Origin: Diadema setosum
Lineage: Eukaryota > Echinodermata > Echinoidea > Diadematoida > Diadematidae
Length of the DNA: 64,000 nt
Direction: 5' to 3'
Assembly (NCBI RefSeq): GCF_964275005.1
Contig: NC_092705.1
Location: 20,591,723 to 20,655,722 of the forward strand
Numbering within the stretch: the stretch's first letter is position 1; every line of letters begins with the position of its first letter. The notes under the pieces were generated by a model that did no database searches, was not told the DNA's origin, and was given only the letters and a program-made list of their open reading frames with translations. Below are positions 32,841-42,890 of the stretch, one piece after another. A program made the translations under genes and the position numbers.

Positions 32841-35477
32841 ATTGATTGATTGATTTTGATTTTATTTCTGAATTTTTTTTTCATACATAAATGAAATACA
32901 AAGTCAATTGAACGAAGTAATTGAGCACTCCTCTGCCCATAGTTTTAACCAGTAACTCTCAAGGCAAAATGTGTATATCATGATAAACGAATTGAATTGA
33001 ATTTCAAAATGAATTCAAATTGAAAATACTATATCAGTATAAAATCGAAATTCAACGATCTGTTGCACATTATTGTTGAAATATTTTGGAAATTTTCAAC
33101 TAAAAGTGTAAGACGTGTGACAAAGGTTGGTTGTAATATCTAAGTTGCAAGAATTAAGGTTCTTGAAACGCTCATATCGGAATCAATGGCGCCGGCTTGA
33201 CCTATGCTATAATCTTTACCATCCACCTGACATGTACGGGTGTGACAAGTCTTTGCAAAACTATAAGCCACATCCGCATTCGCACCTGGGCCAATAGAAA
33301 TGCCCGATGATCCGACCCTTTTTCTTTCTGACGCCTAGTAAATGACCGCCAACCGTAACTCGTGAGCAATCCTCAAAATCTCACTGCGGGAACAGGGAAA
33401 GACAACACAACTTGACGGACCACCGTCCATCAGCTGGCCTATGGGGAGGTCTCCACTTCCTCACTCAAAGCGCTAAAAAACTAATGTAGGCCCCAAATAG
33501 ATGTTGGATGTTGGAGATGTTCTTAGAACTTGGAATTCATATAGATTTGTCTTATTTTCGTGATAGCATTATTCTGATTGTCTTCTCTTCCTTCCTCATC
33601 TCTGAATAATAGCTACGTTTCTTTTCTCTTTATAGTGAGTGCGCTACTGGAAGTCTTTGTTTTATTTTGGTTTAGTTATTATATAATATTATTGGCCTAC
33701 TGTTTTTTTTCTCTTTCTCTCCGATTTGCTTTATCAGTAATTCTGCAAGGTGTCTGAGTGTGTCGAATTTTCCATAAATTTCTGGTATTACCTTAACTCT
33801 TACGGTGCCTCAATAATTGTTTGCTATTAGTAATGATTATAGATTCTGTATAAAGGTTCCACCGCACATGATCCTATTTATCCACTTGTGACGTACTCTA
33901 GACTGCTTTGAATCCGTTCTGTATTATGGGGTAAAATTTTAAAGTCTGAATGTTCAAATATTTGTTATGACAATAATCAATTATTCATTAATCTCTAGTA
34001 TTATATGTTACAAAATAATTTGTGTATAGAAATTTAACACATAAAAATGAAATGAACCTGTATTATCCGTTAAAGTTAGTATTTAAGCCTTCCATGTTCG
34101 CGAAAATATTGCTAGTATATCAATTGACATAATGAATATCCATTTTCCTCGTATATGATGTGAAAATATGAACCCGTTGTTTATTCTCATTTGTATTCTT
34201 GGTAGGTATAGACTAACTTGTCACTGACATCCCGCCTGTGCAATTGCTGGGTAACTAATCATTATTATATAACAACACCTAAATGGATCCTTGTCATTTG
34301 ATTGGTTGTTTGACAGTGATCATTGTTTGTCCCAGTTTCCTATTAAGTCATCATTCATGCACTTGTGGCTCCAAAAATTACCTAGCAATCTTAGTCTTTG
34401 CGATTTGGTCCATTTGCACGCACGCCCAGAGTCCGACACACTATGTTAGCTTAAATAAAACGCTTGCGTTTGCAGTGTGCATGTGATCATGCGATTTATT
34501 TCCAAATTCATAAAACGCCATCAAATGACAAGTATTTATTTTTTTAGGTATCGTATAAAACAAGTGATGTTTTTTATGGGTTTTTTTTTTTCATTCGTGC
34601 AATGGACAGAACATTTCATTAGGTGACAGATAGAAATTATTGACTGATTAAAGTAGACTACACCTCGTTGGATGGATCATTTATTTCATTTGATCACTAT
34701 CTTGCATCGGTATTTCTCATGGTGGTGAACTGAAAATGAGAATCAACCACATTGCCATCTTTGTGACTAGTTTCCAATTTTTGACGTCATTATTAACATA
34801 ATTGCTATCGTCATCATGACCATATCTGAAACAATTTGAATAATTAAAGTTTTACAAGAAGACGCTTGCTTTGGACGCATCACTAACCCACACCAAACGG
34901 AGAGGGCGGAACGCAAATCGATGTCTAATATGATGCATTTTAGACTCATGTATATTCAAATACATGCAAATTAAAAAATTACACAGACGCAGAAAACACG
35001 TCCGAACAGTCCTTCTGTCACTTCCCTCAACTTTTGGAAGGTATGTATTGTAGAATTTCACATTTTCTTTTCTAGATCAATATGTTGCTGATGCCTGATT
35101 TTGGAGACGGATCTGTGCAGTCGTACATACTCGGAGGTTGGTTGTTGATAATAATGTCCTATCTCTCTCTCGCTTGCTTGTATCATTGCAAAGTCCCATA
35201 CATTGATATTTGTGTGAGTGATAACAAATTGTTTCTCACATTCGGTTACCTTGTTTGTGTGATTGCTAACCTCGCCTCGTGCGCTCGCGTGCGGCATACA
35301 CTGTGACTGTACAGCAAATAAGTCCAAGGCGAGCTATCCACGGCATCTGGTCGGGCTACAATTATTTGTGTCATGAGTGTAACTGGTAACACTAGACTCT
35401 ATAGGGAAATGTGTAGAAATCTAGACATGTGTAATATAGTCAAGGCGCTAATTCCTGTACGGGCCTTAATTAAGGAG
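32841..35477. other. Intergenic, no gene recognised
   Basis: AT-rich with short T tracts. Open frames at 34283-34486 and 35082-35306 on plus and 35058-35327 on minus (60-90 codons) show no known domain and are not called. Confidence 0.5.
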
Positions 35478-35629
35478 TTCGTTCAACCCACCCCGCAGAA
35501 AAGGTTTGACCACACAGAGTGGTAGATGGGACCTCCAGGAACACCCCAGGTAGTATGTGAGTCGAAATTGTGGTATCAATAAGATTTTACAGGCCATTTT
35601 AGTTGCGACAAGACCTTATTGTTCAAAAA

Positions 35630-35731
35630 AGAGTCTGCGCACGCCAAGACTACTACACGCACCACTAGCACTGCTACAGGCGCCAGTGCCAGTGGTGCGT
35701 GCAGTAGTCTTAACGCACGCATACTTTTTCC
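35630..35731. repeat. Nested palindrome A in the left arm
   Basis: AGTCTGCGCACG, AGACTACTACACGCACCACT and CACTG pair with their complements in AGTGGTGCGTGCAGTAGTCT and CGCACGCATACT. The loop is near 35678. The inverted copy lies at about 39843-39944. Confidence 0.85.
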
Positions 35732-35784
35732 TCGGCAAACAAGGGTTTTTGCCAGCAAACTCACTAGCTGAGGTCAGTGTAGTT

Positions 35785-36000
35785 TAGTTTCTAGCCGTTT
35801 TTATTTCGTGTATATTTTTTCCGAGTTGCAGCAAGCCGAGTGAGGTTGCATACCCAGTGATTGTGACCCCAAACCGTTCGGGCGTCGCAATCATTTGGTA
35901 TGCGCCTTCGCTCGGCTTAGCACAATAAAGTGGGCTTCTACACATGCGCAAGCTGCAACTCGGAGAGATGAAAACGAAATAAAAACGACTAGAAACTAGA
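35785..36000. repeat. Nested palindrome B in the left arm
   Basis: TAGTTTCTAGCCGTTTTTAT and CCGAGTTGCAGC at the left pair with their complements at the right (GCTGCAACTCGG, then ATAAAAACGACTAGAAACTA). Inner GCCGAG and GTGATTG blocks also pair. Probably an older hairpin MITE. The inverted copy is at about 39572-39787. Confidence 0.85.
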
Positions 36001-36928
36001 CTGGGGGCGGTCACGGCTGGCACTGAAAATTACAACACAATCACAGTTTTTTGCAGTTATTTCATGAATAATTCCTCAAAACACCGTAAAACCATATATA
36101 TATATATGTTGCTAGAGATGTCAGCAAAACAATGGGATACATTGTAAGTTAAAATATTGTGCATGGTTACCATGGTAACCAGATGTATACAGGTGATTGA
36201 TAATCCAAAAAATGCCTCCAACTGCTGCAAACTTTGGTATTTTTTGTTCAGTTTTTTTTTGTAGATAGGTGAATTAAAAACAAACATTTCTATTGATTAT
36301 TGTTCAAAAAAGTTGTTTTCCTGTTGCCATGGCAACCAGTAATATCCAATCAGGATTCAGCTGTCAATACTTAAGAACTAATGCCCATATTTTCAAAAAG
36401 CTCAATAAGCATGTCATTCTGCATAGTTGTACCATTTACCGTACTTTTAACACATATTTGACTTCAAATTACAGGCAAATGTTGTTTCCAGCAATGTATG
36501 GACACAAAATTCCCTTCAAAATCTATGTTAATACAGAGAGCAAAGCCGACGATATTCTGATATTAGCTTTTTTTAGTATATATTTACAGAGAAATGGTTA
36601 TTCGAAACAACCTTGGCAAAGAGCAGAAGGAAGCAATTGATTGTTTTTGTTCTTAAAGGAAATCTATTCAAGAATGCAGATAAATTCCTTTCTAAAGAAG
36701 GAATATACACGTACACTGCATTATCCATCAATGGAATTAAAAGCGTACTTTTACGTTGGTAAGCTAGGGTTAAAAATAAAAAAAATAAAATGAAAAGTCA
36801 TGACATGTAAATTTGTATTAAAACGTGCAGTAATGAATTAATGCTATTAAGGAGAGAATGAGGGAAAATCTTAGGGGTCCTATCCGTTTTATCCAGGTTA
36901 ACTTTGTAGTGTTGAGGTGGTAGTTTAA

Positions 36929-37919
36929 CCCTATAAAGCCCAAGGGGGGGGGGGGGCACATTGTGCCCCCTACCATATCTTCATTTGCCGCTCCTAAACC
37001 CTTTACCCGATTTCAACCAAATTTGGTGGCTTTTCCTAAAATCTTATTACAAACATTTTAATATATAATTTAGGTATGTCCAATATTCCTGTTTGCTATG
37101 GCAACCGTAAACTGACAACCATTATAGTCAGATTTTGTATGATTTTCTGTTTCAATTTCAGTTAACAATATAATTATGGATGAAATTGGGGTTTTCTTGG
37201 CTATAGTTTGCTAAAGGAAAGAAATGTGAAGTAATTATGGTTGAGAATTACCCTGAAATGGTCTTCTTATTATTTCCTTTATTCTCTATATAACATAGGC
37301 ATCAAACAATAGATATAATAGAAATAATCGAAAATACAGCATTTAACAAAGATTACCTTTTTATTTTGTGTTATTTTCACACAAGCTTTGCCTGGAATAT
37401 CATTTGTTTATCATAATATCAATCTGTAAACTTAAAATTTCAGTATTTTGGAAATATGAAATGTGATACAAATATATGCACCCATTCCAAGCAATACGTA
37501 ATAGGTTTCATATATTTCTTTATATTGTAATGAATTACGCCCCCACATGTTGACCTTGAGAAATTTCAACCATAACAAATAGTGAACGTTGACTTGCTCT
37601 TCCTTTGTAGTAAATATGAAAATGATTAATATAAAATAACAACATATATACTGGGGATAAAGAAATAGAAAGAAAAAACATGATTTTAGCATATTTTCTA
37701 TGTATTTTTATATTTTGGGAAATAGTGCCCTCAGTGGGTAACCTTGAGAAATGTTGGGTCATGTAGAGCATGAGTTGCTCTACCCATGTGCCAAATATGA
37801 CGGTCATACATCATATAATAAAGAAGTTATGTAGGGGGCACAATGTGCCGCCCCCCCCCCCCCCCCCCCCCCCCCTCCTTGGGCCTGGAAGGGGTCAAAA
37901 TAGCTTGGGCTTGATAGGG
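36929..37919. mobile_element. TTAA-flanked element in the spacer (piggyBac-like)
   Basis: 991 bp, with TTAA directly on both sides (36925-36928 and 37920-37923). Inverted ends CCCTATAAAGCCCAAGG and GGGCTTGATAGGG are followed inside by GGGGGCACA(T/A)TGTGCC blocks at both ends and long G and C runs. TTAA targets and a CCCT start fit piggyBac-type movement. No transposase. Confidence 0.85.
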
Positions 37920-38019
37920 TTAAGACCCGACCTACAATGGGTGATCATGAGCACGTAAGGCAAAATAAACAAACGTGTCTGGATTCCAGATATTTTTTTT
38001 TTTTACTTTATCCTACTTT

Positions 38020-38627
38020 GTTGTGGCAAACTTATAAATGACTGTGGAAAATAGAAAGTTATCTGAGCCCGAAATGTCTTTAAAATACCCTGATCCACAA
38101 ATAAAATTGTTGAACAAAAAAGTTACAAAACTTGTACTGTAATGTATAACAAAGTACTGAAAGTCAGTCACACTGTGAGCTCTAGTAACAAGCATAACAA
38201 GAAATTCATATCTAACAAAGAACTGACGATTCGAACTTGGTTATGAAATATCACCATAAGTTGTCAAACAATAATGATGCGCTATATCGACAGAATGAAT
38301 CAAATTTCGTGCACTTACAGTCCACGAAAAGCACAAACAATGTATCTACACTTTAGATATAGCCTATAACAAACAGAATGATTCAAATTTCGTGCACTTA
38401 CAGTCCACGAAAAGCACGAAAAAGTATTTACACTCGAGATATTTTTTTTTCACTTTTATCGCACGCTGGTGTGGTACAAACATAAATGCTGATGGTATAT
38501 TTGAGACAGAAAGTTGTCTGATTGTCTGAATTGTCTGACCCTGAGACGTCCTTAAAATACCCTGATTCACAAATACCTCGATCCACAAATAAACTTGTTG
38601 AAAATAAAGCTAAAATACTTGTGTGTG

Positions 38628-38664
<37 letters not shown>

Positions 38665-38800
38665 AACGAAGTACTGAAAGTCAATCCATCACACTGTGAG
38701 CTCTAGTAACAGGCTTAACAAGAAATGAAAAATTGAATTCATATTTAACAAAGAATTGGTAATTCGAACTTGATTATGAAATATCACCACAAGTTGTCCA
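38020..38800. repeat. Direct repeats in the spacer
   Basis: Two related blocks (about 38020-38280 and 38450-38790) share CACTGTGAGCTCTAGTAACA and GATTATGAAATATCACCA-like parts. Between them two 80-bp units share TTCGTGCACTTACAGTCCAC (38309 and 38389). An (AT)n tract is at 38632-38660. Confidence 0.75.
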
Positions 38801-40231
38801 AATATATATAGCTTACCAACGAAAAGTACGCTTTTAATTCCATTGATGGATAATGCAGTGTACGTGTATATTCCTTCTTTAGAAAGGAATTTATCTGCAT
38901 TCTTGAATAAATTTCCTTTAAGAACAAGAACAATCAATTGCTTTCTTCTGCTCTTTTCCAAGGTTGTTTCGAATAACCATTTCTCTGTAAATATATACAT
39001 GTACTCTAAAAAGCTAATATCAGAATATCGTCGGTTTTGCTCTCTGTATTAACATAGATTTTGAAGGGAATTTTGTGTCCATACATTGCTGGAAACAACA
39101 TTTGCCTGTAATTTGAAGTCAAATATGTGTTAAAAGTACGGTAAATGGTACAATTATGCAGAATGACATGCTTATTGAGCTTTTTGAAAATATGGGCATT
39201 AGTTCATAAGTATTGACAGCTGAATCCTGATTGGATATTACTGGTTGCCATGGCAACTGGAAAATGAACAATAATCAATAGAAATGTTTGTTTTTAATTC
39301 ACCTATCTACAAAAAAAAACTGAACAAAAAATACCAAAGTTTGCAGCAGTTGGAGGCATTTTTTGGATTATCAATCACCTGTATGCATCTGGTTACCATG
39401 GTAACCATGCACAATATTTTAACTTACAATGTATCCCATTGTTTTGCTGACATCTCTAGCAACATATATATATATGGTTTTACGGTGTTTTGAGGAATTA
39501 TTCATGAAATAACTGCAAAAAACTGTGATTATGTTGTAATTTTCAGTGCCAGCCGTAACCGACCCCAGTCTAGTTTCTAGTCGTTTTTATTTCGTTTTCA
39601 TCTCTCCGAGTTGCAGCTTGCGCATGTGTAGAAGCCCACTTTATTGTGCTAAGCCGAGCGAAGGCGCATACTAAGTGATTGCGACGCCCGAACGGTTTGG
39701 GGTCACAATCACTGGGTATGCAACCTCACTCGGCTTGCTGCAACTCGGAAAAAATATACACGAAATAAAAACGGCTAGAAACTAAACTACACTGACCTCA
39801 GCTAGTGAGTTTGCTGGCAAAAACCCTTGTTTGCCGAGGAAAAAGTATGCGTGCGCTAAGACTACTACACGCACCACTGGCACTGGCGCCTGTAGCAGTG
39901 CTAGTGGTGCGTGTAGTTGTCTTGGCGTGCGCAGACTCTTTTTCGAACAATAAGGTCTTGTCGCAACTAAAATGGCCTGTAAAATTTTATTGATACCACA
40001 ATTTCGAATCACATACTACCTAGGGGTGTTCCAGAGAGTCCAACCGACCACCCTATGCAGTCAAACCTTTTCTGCGGGGTGGGTTGAACGAAGTCATTTT
40101 TTCTGGGTCCCTGCGCCTGGACTAATAGGGGTAGATAGAATGTGCGATTATGATTAAATTTTAAGTTGCCAGAAAAATGCTATGTATTAAATGTATGCAT
40201 GCATGGTCACCAGGCCGGGGCAACGATTTGC

Positions 40232-40602
40232 ATCATCCAGAGACTCCAACTCTCCCGTTTTAGACAAGAGATCTCCCGCCGAAAGCCCATTTTTGCAAAA
40301 TCTCCCGTTCTCCCGCTTGAGATATGATTTCTCCCGACCTGGCTCTGTGTCTCCCGCTTGAAATGATTTCTTACTTAAAATCATTGTGTGTTGAAAAATA
40401 AGCCTTAGATAGCACGAGAGAGCATCTAGAACCCTAGAGCTAGAGCTTCCAGGGCCCTTAAGCGGGCCCTGGACCCCGGCCGCAGGGAACTTTGCGCTCG
40501 TGATGTGCGCTTTGCGCACATCATATTGAAGTCTCCCGTTTGCTAGGGATTTAGGGCGGGAGAATCTCCTGATCAGAAGGTGCTTGGGGTTGGAGTCTCT
40601 GA
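40232..40602. mobile_element. TIR element with AGAGACTCCAAC ends upstream of LIPT2
   Basis: About 370 bp. Ends AGAGACTCCAAC and GTTGGAGTCTCT are inverted copies. The inside has repeated TCTCCCG motifs and a small palindrome CCAGGGCCCTTAAGCGGGCCCTGG region at about 40451-40474. A 140-codon minus-strand open frame spans it but shows no known domain. Confidence 0.7.
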
Positions 40603-40824
40603 TCATCACATGGTAAAAACTTATGTAACACCTGTATGCACATTTGCTTTATTTTATTTTCAGTGTTCTGTCTCTATGATTTCACTTTTCAGTGCATTTT
40701 TGCATCATGATGATAGTTATCTGGCTGGGCGGCGGGGTGTTATTATTCCGTCTTCTTTGTTTTGTTTTCAGACTGTAAGAATTTCATGAGGAGAAATGAG
40801 TCCTAACTCCTTCAGATAGCCACC
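40603..40824 (+). promoter_or_regulatory. LIPT2 5' leader region
   Basis: A strong acceptor (ttgttttgttttcag) at 40771 would begin a 5' UTR exon at 40772, with an unseen first exon upstream. Between it and the start codon are two short overlapping upstream open frames, at 40786-40806 and 40796-40819. The true transcription start is not visible. Confidence 0.45.
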
Positions 40825-41014
40825 ATGGGTTTAAGGAGACTGGTATCCGTCCTCAATTTAGGCTGCATATCATACAGGAGAGCCTGGGATCTACAGCAGA
40901 AATTGGTCAGACGACAGCTGGACGTGCTCCAGTCAATCACAGATAAGGAGCGACGGCACGAAGGAACTCAGGACTTGCTCTTACTATGCACACACAGTCC
41001 TGTGTATACAATTG
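40825..41014 (+). CDS. LIPT2: LIPT2 exon 1: lipoyl(octanoyl) transferase 2
   Basis: Residues 1-63 and the first base of Gly64; donor ATTG|gtaagc. The start codon sits in a near-perfect Kozak context (GCCACCATGG). LIPT2 moves octanoate from acyl-carrier protein to GCSH and related proteins in mitochondria, the first step of lipoate synthesis. The full protein is 237 residues, against 231 in human. The N-terminus is basic with few acids (MGLRRLVSVLNLG, then SYRRAW), compatible with mitochondrial import, as in the human protein. LLLCTHSPVYTIG matches the LipB family strand before the RTERGG motif. Confidence 0.95.
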
Positions 41015-41944
41015 GTAAGCCAGTTTGTTTATTTGTTTGTTTGTTTGTTTGTTTATTTATTTTTCATAAATTCTATCCTTTATAACTGTAGTGTAGCATG
41101 TCATACTAGTACCTAAACACCAATAGGAGTTGACGTAGCAGTGACTGGGGAAAACTTTCCTAAGTAATTACTCTTAATCCAAATATCAAGCATTGCATCA
41201 ATTGTGACTGTGACTGGTTTAACACTTTCTCTGTTATTTATGTTATTCATATTACAGTTGAACCTCTCGTATCCGGACAAGTCGGGACTGGGGCTCATCC
41301 GGATAAGAGATTTGGCCGGATACGGGAGACTCAATGCTAAATACATGTACATATACGTACACATGTACTGATGTGGCTCATTGTAGTACCACATGTAGTA
41401 ATGTGTATACTGCAACCTTTTCATTGTTGCACTCAGTAACAGACCCCAAAATAGAGGTTCGTGTTTGCAAGAATGAAATCATTTTCTTTTATAAATTCTT
41501 GGGATGGTTTGCCTAAATAATTATTAAGAAATGTATCAAGTAGATCTTGAAAATAAACAGTACGAGTCGACGAAACTACGCTTCAAAATTTGATCATCGC
41601 GGCTCGGCAAAGTCGACTGTAGGTCGCCATTGTTAGATTGAGTTGGGAATCCCCCTTTCCTCCCGTAATTACAAGTGTATCACAAAAAAAAAAATCATGG
41701 CGAGATTGCGTCCGTATAATAGAGAGATCCGGATAAAGGGAGGCCGGATAAGAGAGGTTCAACTGTATTTGATTCTTTACTATTCTATCCTGTTGTGTTG
41801 TATTGTGTTGGGTTGTCTTTTATTCTATTCTGTTCTGTTCTGTTCTGTTCTGTTCTGTTCTGTTCTGTTCTGTTCTGTTCTATTCTATTGTATTCCATTC
41901 TATCTCTCGTTTTATAATCTAAACCTTTGTGGCTTGATTCCAAG
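41015..41944. mobile_element. LIPT2 intron 1, with a pogo-like MITE and (TTCTG)n
   Basis: At 41255-41765 (511 bp, TA on both sides) the inverted ends CAGTTGAACCTCTCGTATCC and AGAGGTTCAACTG enclose further TCCGGATA repeats, the terminal style of pogo/Tigger elements. Just after it lies a pentanucleotide (TTCTG)n of about 12 units, at 41826-41885. A (TTTG)n tract is at 41021-41056. No coding. Confidence 0.8.
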
Positions 41945-42226
41945 GTATCAGAACCAAAGGATATTCTCGTGACGACGAAGAAAGACTCAGATCACTAGGT
42001 GCTGACTTCTTTCGGACTGAGCGAGGAGGATTAATCACCTTTCATGGCCCGGGTCAGCTGGTGGCCTATCCCATCCTGGACCTGACTCATTATAATCGCA
42101 GTGTGCGATGGTATGTGGAACAGCTAGAGGGCGTCGTTATCAGGACGTGCAATAAGTTTGGCGTCCAAGGTGAAAGGTCACCTCACACTGGTGTCTGGGT
42201 CGGGGATAGGAAAATTGCTGCAATAG
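41945..42226 (+). CDS. LIPT2: LIPT2 exon 2: RGGL-FHGPGQ motif and catalytic Lys
   Basis: Residues 64-157 and one base of Gly158. It carries RTERGGLITFHGPGQLVAYP (residues 88-107), the LipB family signature that shapes the acyl-binding pocket, and TGVWVGDRKIAAIG (residues 145-158), in which Lys153 corresponds to the catalytic Lys of LipB enzymes. Human LIPT2 has TGRGGLATFHGPGQL and DDRKICAIG. The acceptor is gattccaag and the donor is ATAG|gtgagt. Frame and phase are continuous from exon 1. Confidence 0.96.
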
Positions 42227-42648
42227 GTGAGTGATTTAGTAGGCAGACATAAAGTGCTCGGATTGTTAAAATGAAATGACTGTCTCTTTAACTTTATTTA
42301 TTCTGAACCCACTTATTAAAGAACTGGCTGTGTTGTGGGAGAACATGTGGAGAGAGAAAAAAGCTTCAGTAATTGAGTTCCTTGAAGATAAATTGTAATT
42401 TGTATTCAAGCTTTTTCTTTCCTTTTCCAGACAGTGATGTAAAATGTACTGCCTGCATCAGTGTTATCATCTGTTTGTTGCACCTTAGTTTGCAAACAAT
42501 TAATGGCTTTCTACAATGCAGGAGAGAAGTTGACATTAATCTTAGAAATATGCCAGCAACATGCATTTCATCAATGAAATTCTATTTTTATACTCAATTT
42601 GAAATATGTGTTCAGTCATTCAAATACAACCATAAAATTTCTGTGCAG
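42227..42648. other. LIPT2 intron 2
   Basis: 422 bp, AT-rich, no repeat recognised. Open frames here are read-through of AT-rich DNA. Confidence 0.7.
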
Positions 42649-42890
42649 GAATTCACTGTAGCCGCTACATAACAAGCCACGGCCTGGCACTCAACTGCAA
42701 CACTGATTTGAGCTGGTTTGACCACATCGTGCCATGCGGGATTGAGGGTAAGGGAGTGACCTCGCTCAGCCGGGAGCTCGGGAGGGATGTTACCGTTGAG
42801 GACACCATAGAACCATTTCTGAACTCCTTTAGTGAACAGTTTGGATGCATCTTGGAGGATGCAGACAGGGGCAGGCAGGGCGTGGCATAG
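42649..42890 (+). CDS. LIPT2: LIPT2 exon 3: catalytic Cys and stop
   Basis: Residues 158-237 and the stop TAG at 42888-42890. [20 protein letters not shown] then DHIVPCGI contains Cys187, matching the acyl-enzyme Cys of LipB. Human LIPT2 reads [20 protein letters not shown] and [24 protein letters not shown] continues the match. The acceptor is tttctgtgcag. The protein ends a few residues beyond the human C-terminus. All three exons are intact, so the gene looks functional. Confidence 0.96.

Larger units (their letters stand above)
35478..40092. repeat. 4.6-kb inverted repeat with palindromes inside its arms
   Basis: Left arm about 35478-36763, right arm about 38811-40092, each about 1.28 kb and highly similar in inverse orientation. 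The outer ends read TTCGTTCAACCCACCCCGC and its complement. The spacer is about 2 kb. Each arm contains two smaller palindromes (35630-35731 and 35785-36000 on the left; about 39843-39944 and 39572-39787 on the right). No clear target duplication was found at the outer ends. Either a foldback element without transposase or an inverted segmental duplication. Confidence 0.85.

Noticed and set aside
35082..35306. 74-codon frame with two hydrophobic stretches
   Set aside because: Such patterns are common by chance in T-rich DNA; no relatives recognised and no start or splice context.
40187..40609. 140-codon minus-strand open frame upstream of LIPT2
   Set aside because: It coincides with a TIR element (40232-40602) and has no known domain.
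25926..40824. Shared bidirectional promoter of RUBCN and LIPT2
   Set aside because: The genes are head to head, but the presumed RUBCN promoter is about 11 kb from the LIPT2 start and no LIPT2 first exon could be located, so sharing cannot be claimed.
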